Assembly (NCBI GenBank): GCA_023053545.1
Contig: JAKZAN010000145.1
Span: 1 to 64,000 of the forward strand
Reading direction: 5' to 3'
DNA from: Lepidurus packardi
Lineage: Eukaryota; Arthropoda; Branchiopoda; Notostraca; Triopsidae
DNA length: 64,000 bases
Below are positions 62,935-64,000 of the stretch, piece after piece. The position numbers and the translations under genes were made by a program. How positions within the stretch are numbered: the first letter of the stretch is position 1; each line of letters opens with the position of its first letter. A model generated the notes under the pieces. It was not told the DNA's origin. It saw nothing but the letters and a program-made list of their open reading frames with translations, and did not search any database.

Positions 62935-64000
62935 AATTCGGTCCGTAAGGATTTAATTCAGTCCGTAAAGTATTAATTCAGTCCGTACGGAATTAATTCA
63001 GTCCGTAAGGAATTAATTCAGTCCGTAAGGAATTAATTCAGTCCGTAAGGAATTAATTCAGTCCGTAAGGAATTAATTCAGTCCGTAAGGAATTAATTCA
63101 GTAAGAAAGGAATTCAATCAATCCTGAAGAATTAATTCAGTCCGTAAGGAAATTATTCAGTCCGTAAGGAATTAATTCTGTCCGTAAGGATTTAATTCAG
63201 TCCGTAAGGTATTAATTCAGCCCGTAAGGAATTAATTCAGTCCATAAGGAATTAATTCAGTCCGTAAGGAATAAGTTCAGTACGTAAGGAATTAGTTCAG
63301 TCCGTAATGGATTAATTAAGTCCGTAATGAATAAATTCAGTCCGTATGAAATTAATTCAGTCCGTAAGGAATTAATTAAGTCCGTAATGAATTAATTAAG
63401 TCCGTGATGAATTAATTAAGTCCGTAATGAATTAATAAAGTCCGTAATGAATTAATTAAGTCCGAAAGAAATTTATTAAGTCCGTAAGGAATTAATTAAG
63501 TCCGTAATGAATCAATTAAGTCCATAAGGAATTAATTCAGTCCGTAAGGAATTAATTAAGTCCGTAAGGAATTAATTCAGTTCGTAAGGAATTAATTCAG
63601 TGTATAAAGAATTAATTCAGTCTGTAAGGAATTAAATCAGGCCGTAGGGAATTAATTCAGTCTGTAAGGAATTAAATCAGGTCGAAAGGAATTAATTAAG
63701 TCCGTAAGAAATTGATTCAGTCCGTAAGGAATTAATTCAGCCCGTAAGGAATTAATTAAGTCCGTAATGAGTCACTTAAGTCCATACGGAATTAATTCAC
63801 TCCCTAAGTAGTTAATCCAAATTCAGTCCGTAAGGAATTAATTAAGTCCGTAAGGAATTAATTCAGTCCGTATGGAATTAATTCTGTCCGTAATGGATTA
63901 ATTAAGTCCGTAATGAATTAATTCAGTCCGTATGAAATTAATTCAGTCCGTAAGGAATTAATTAAGGAATTAATTCAGTCCGTAAGGAATTCAATCAATC
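62935..64000 (+). repeat. Partial third copy of the 2,380-bp unit
   Basis: The cggtccgtaagg monomer at 60,174 recurs at 62,939 (offset 2,765 bp) and the ggtcgaaagg monomer at 61,107 recurs at 63,680 (offset 2,573 bp). The copy is therefore missing about 190 bp between these points. It carries a few private substitutions, such as aagtccgtaatgaataaattc where the other units have aagtgcg. It runs off the window end. Confidence 0.82.

Larger units (their letters stand above)
55157..64000 (+). repeat. 20-bp satellite array, right arm
   Basis: The same 20-bp monomer resumes in the same orientation as the left arm, about 440 copies, and continues past the window end. Its variant set matches that of 49,490-52,383 (cagtgtataaag, cagtctgtaagg, caggccg, gtaatgtaataattc). 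The two arms are therefore one array split by the insertion, or by insertion followed by rearrangement. Common variants here are gtaatgtaataattc, ccgaaatggatt and gtaatggatt. No gene is seen. Confidence 0.96.

Noticed and set aside
1-64000. Telomeric repeat (TTAGG/CCTAA type)
   Set aside because: CCTAA occurs only once per marker pair and ttagg only inside rare variant monomers. There is no tandem telomeric run.
1-64000. CENP-B box in the satellite
   Set aside because: The monomer has no match to the ttcg....a..cggg pattern. A centromeric role remains possible but has no motif support.
55157-64000. Target-site duplication of the retroelement
   Set aside because: Short matching bases at the two edges are meaningless inside a satellite where every 20 bp repeats, and the left edge is not a native element end.

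Overview
This window is almost entirely satellite DNA from a eukaryotic chromosome, interrupted by one retroelement fossil. About 61 of the 64 kb is built from a 20-bp monomer, consensus cagtccgtaaggaattaatt (7 of 20 positions G or C). All arrays run in the same orientation. There are roughly 2,600 monomers from 1 to about 52,383 and about 440 more from about 55,157 to the window end. I found no host protein gene, rRNA, tRNA or CRISPR array. The retroelement remnant belongs to the BEL/Pao family, which is restricted to animals, so the source is an animal. An arthropod, probably an insect, is likely, but the species cannot be named from this sequence. The setting suggests constitutive heterochromatin, either centromeric/pericentromeric or a large interstitial block. 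That is inference from the repeat content alone.

The satellite is strongly hierarchical. Variant monomers are arranged in long, ordered higher-order repeats (HORs) that recur with constant offsets. The main ones are: 1,837-1,857 bp (about 2,660-9,230, with a 670-690 bp duplication nested inside); 3,082 bp (about 16,380-21,230); 1,481 bp (about 22,690-25,650); 591 bp (29,999-31,800); a 3.08-kb block duplicated 6,463 bp apart (26,330-29,406 and 32,793-35,869); 1,219-1,270 bp (about 36,700-39,850); 2,792 bp (about 41,070-48,030); and 2,380 bp (57,231-61,990), with a partial third copy running off the window end. Two variants recur through nearly all blocks. One is a composite 39-bp marker pair carrying an EcoRI site. 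The other is a monomer whose core reads in the inverted direction (ttccttacgg in place of ttccgtaagg).

Diagnostic variants divide the array into provinces. About 1-21 kb carries rare landmark monomers seen nowhere else. About 21-35 kb gains further variants. About 29.7-49.3 kb is marked by gaccgtgaag. About 49.5-64 kb, on both sides of the insertion, shares its own set. This is the pattern expected from repeated local amplification by unequal exchange or replication-based copying.

The unique insert (about 52,384-55,156) is the 5' part of a BEL/Pao LTR retrotransposon on the minus strand. It has a probable LTR remnant, a tRNA-Gly-like primer-binding site, a long gag-type frame with coiled coil, DUF1759-like region and zinc knuckles, and the start of a protease-like region. 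Reverse transcriptase, RNase H, integrase and a second LTR are absent, so it is a broken fossil. A stretch near 62,400-62,610 joins left-flank-like and right-flank-like satellite without the insert. It looks like a paralogous copy of the insertion region.
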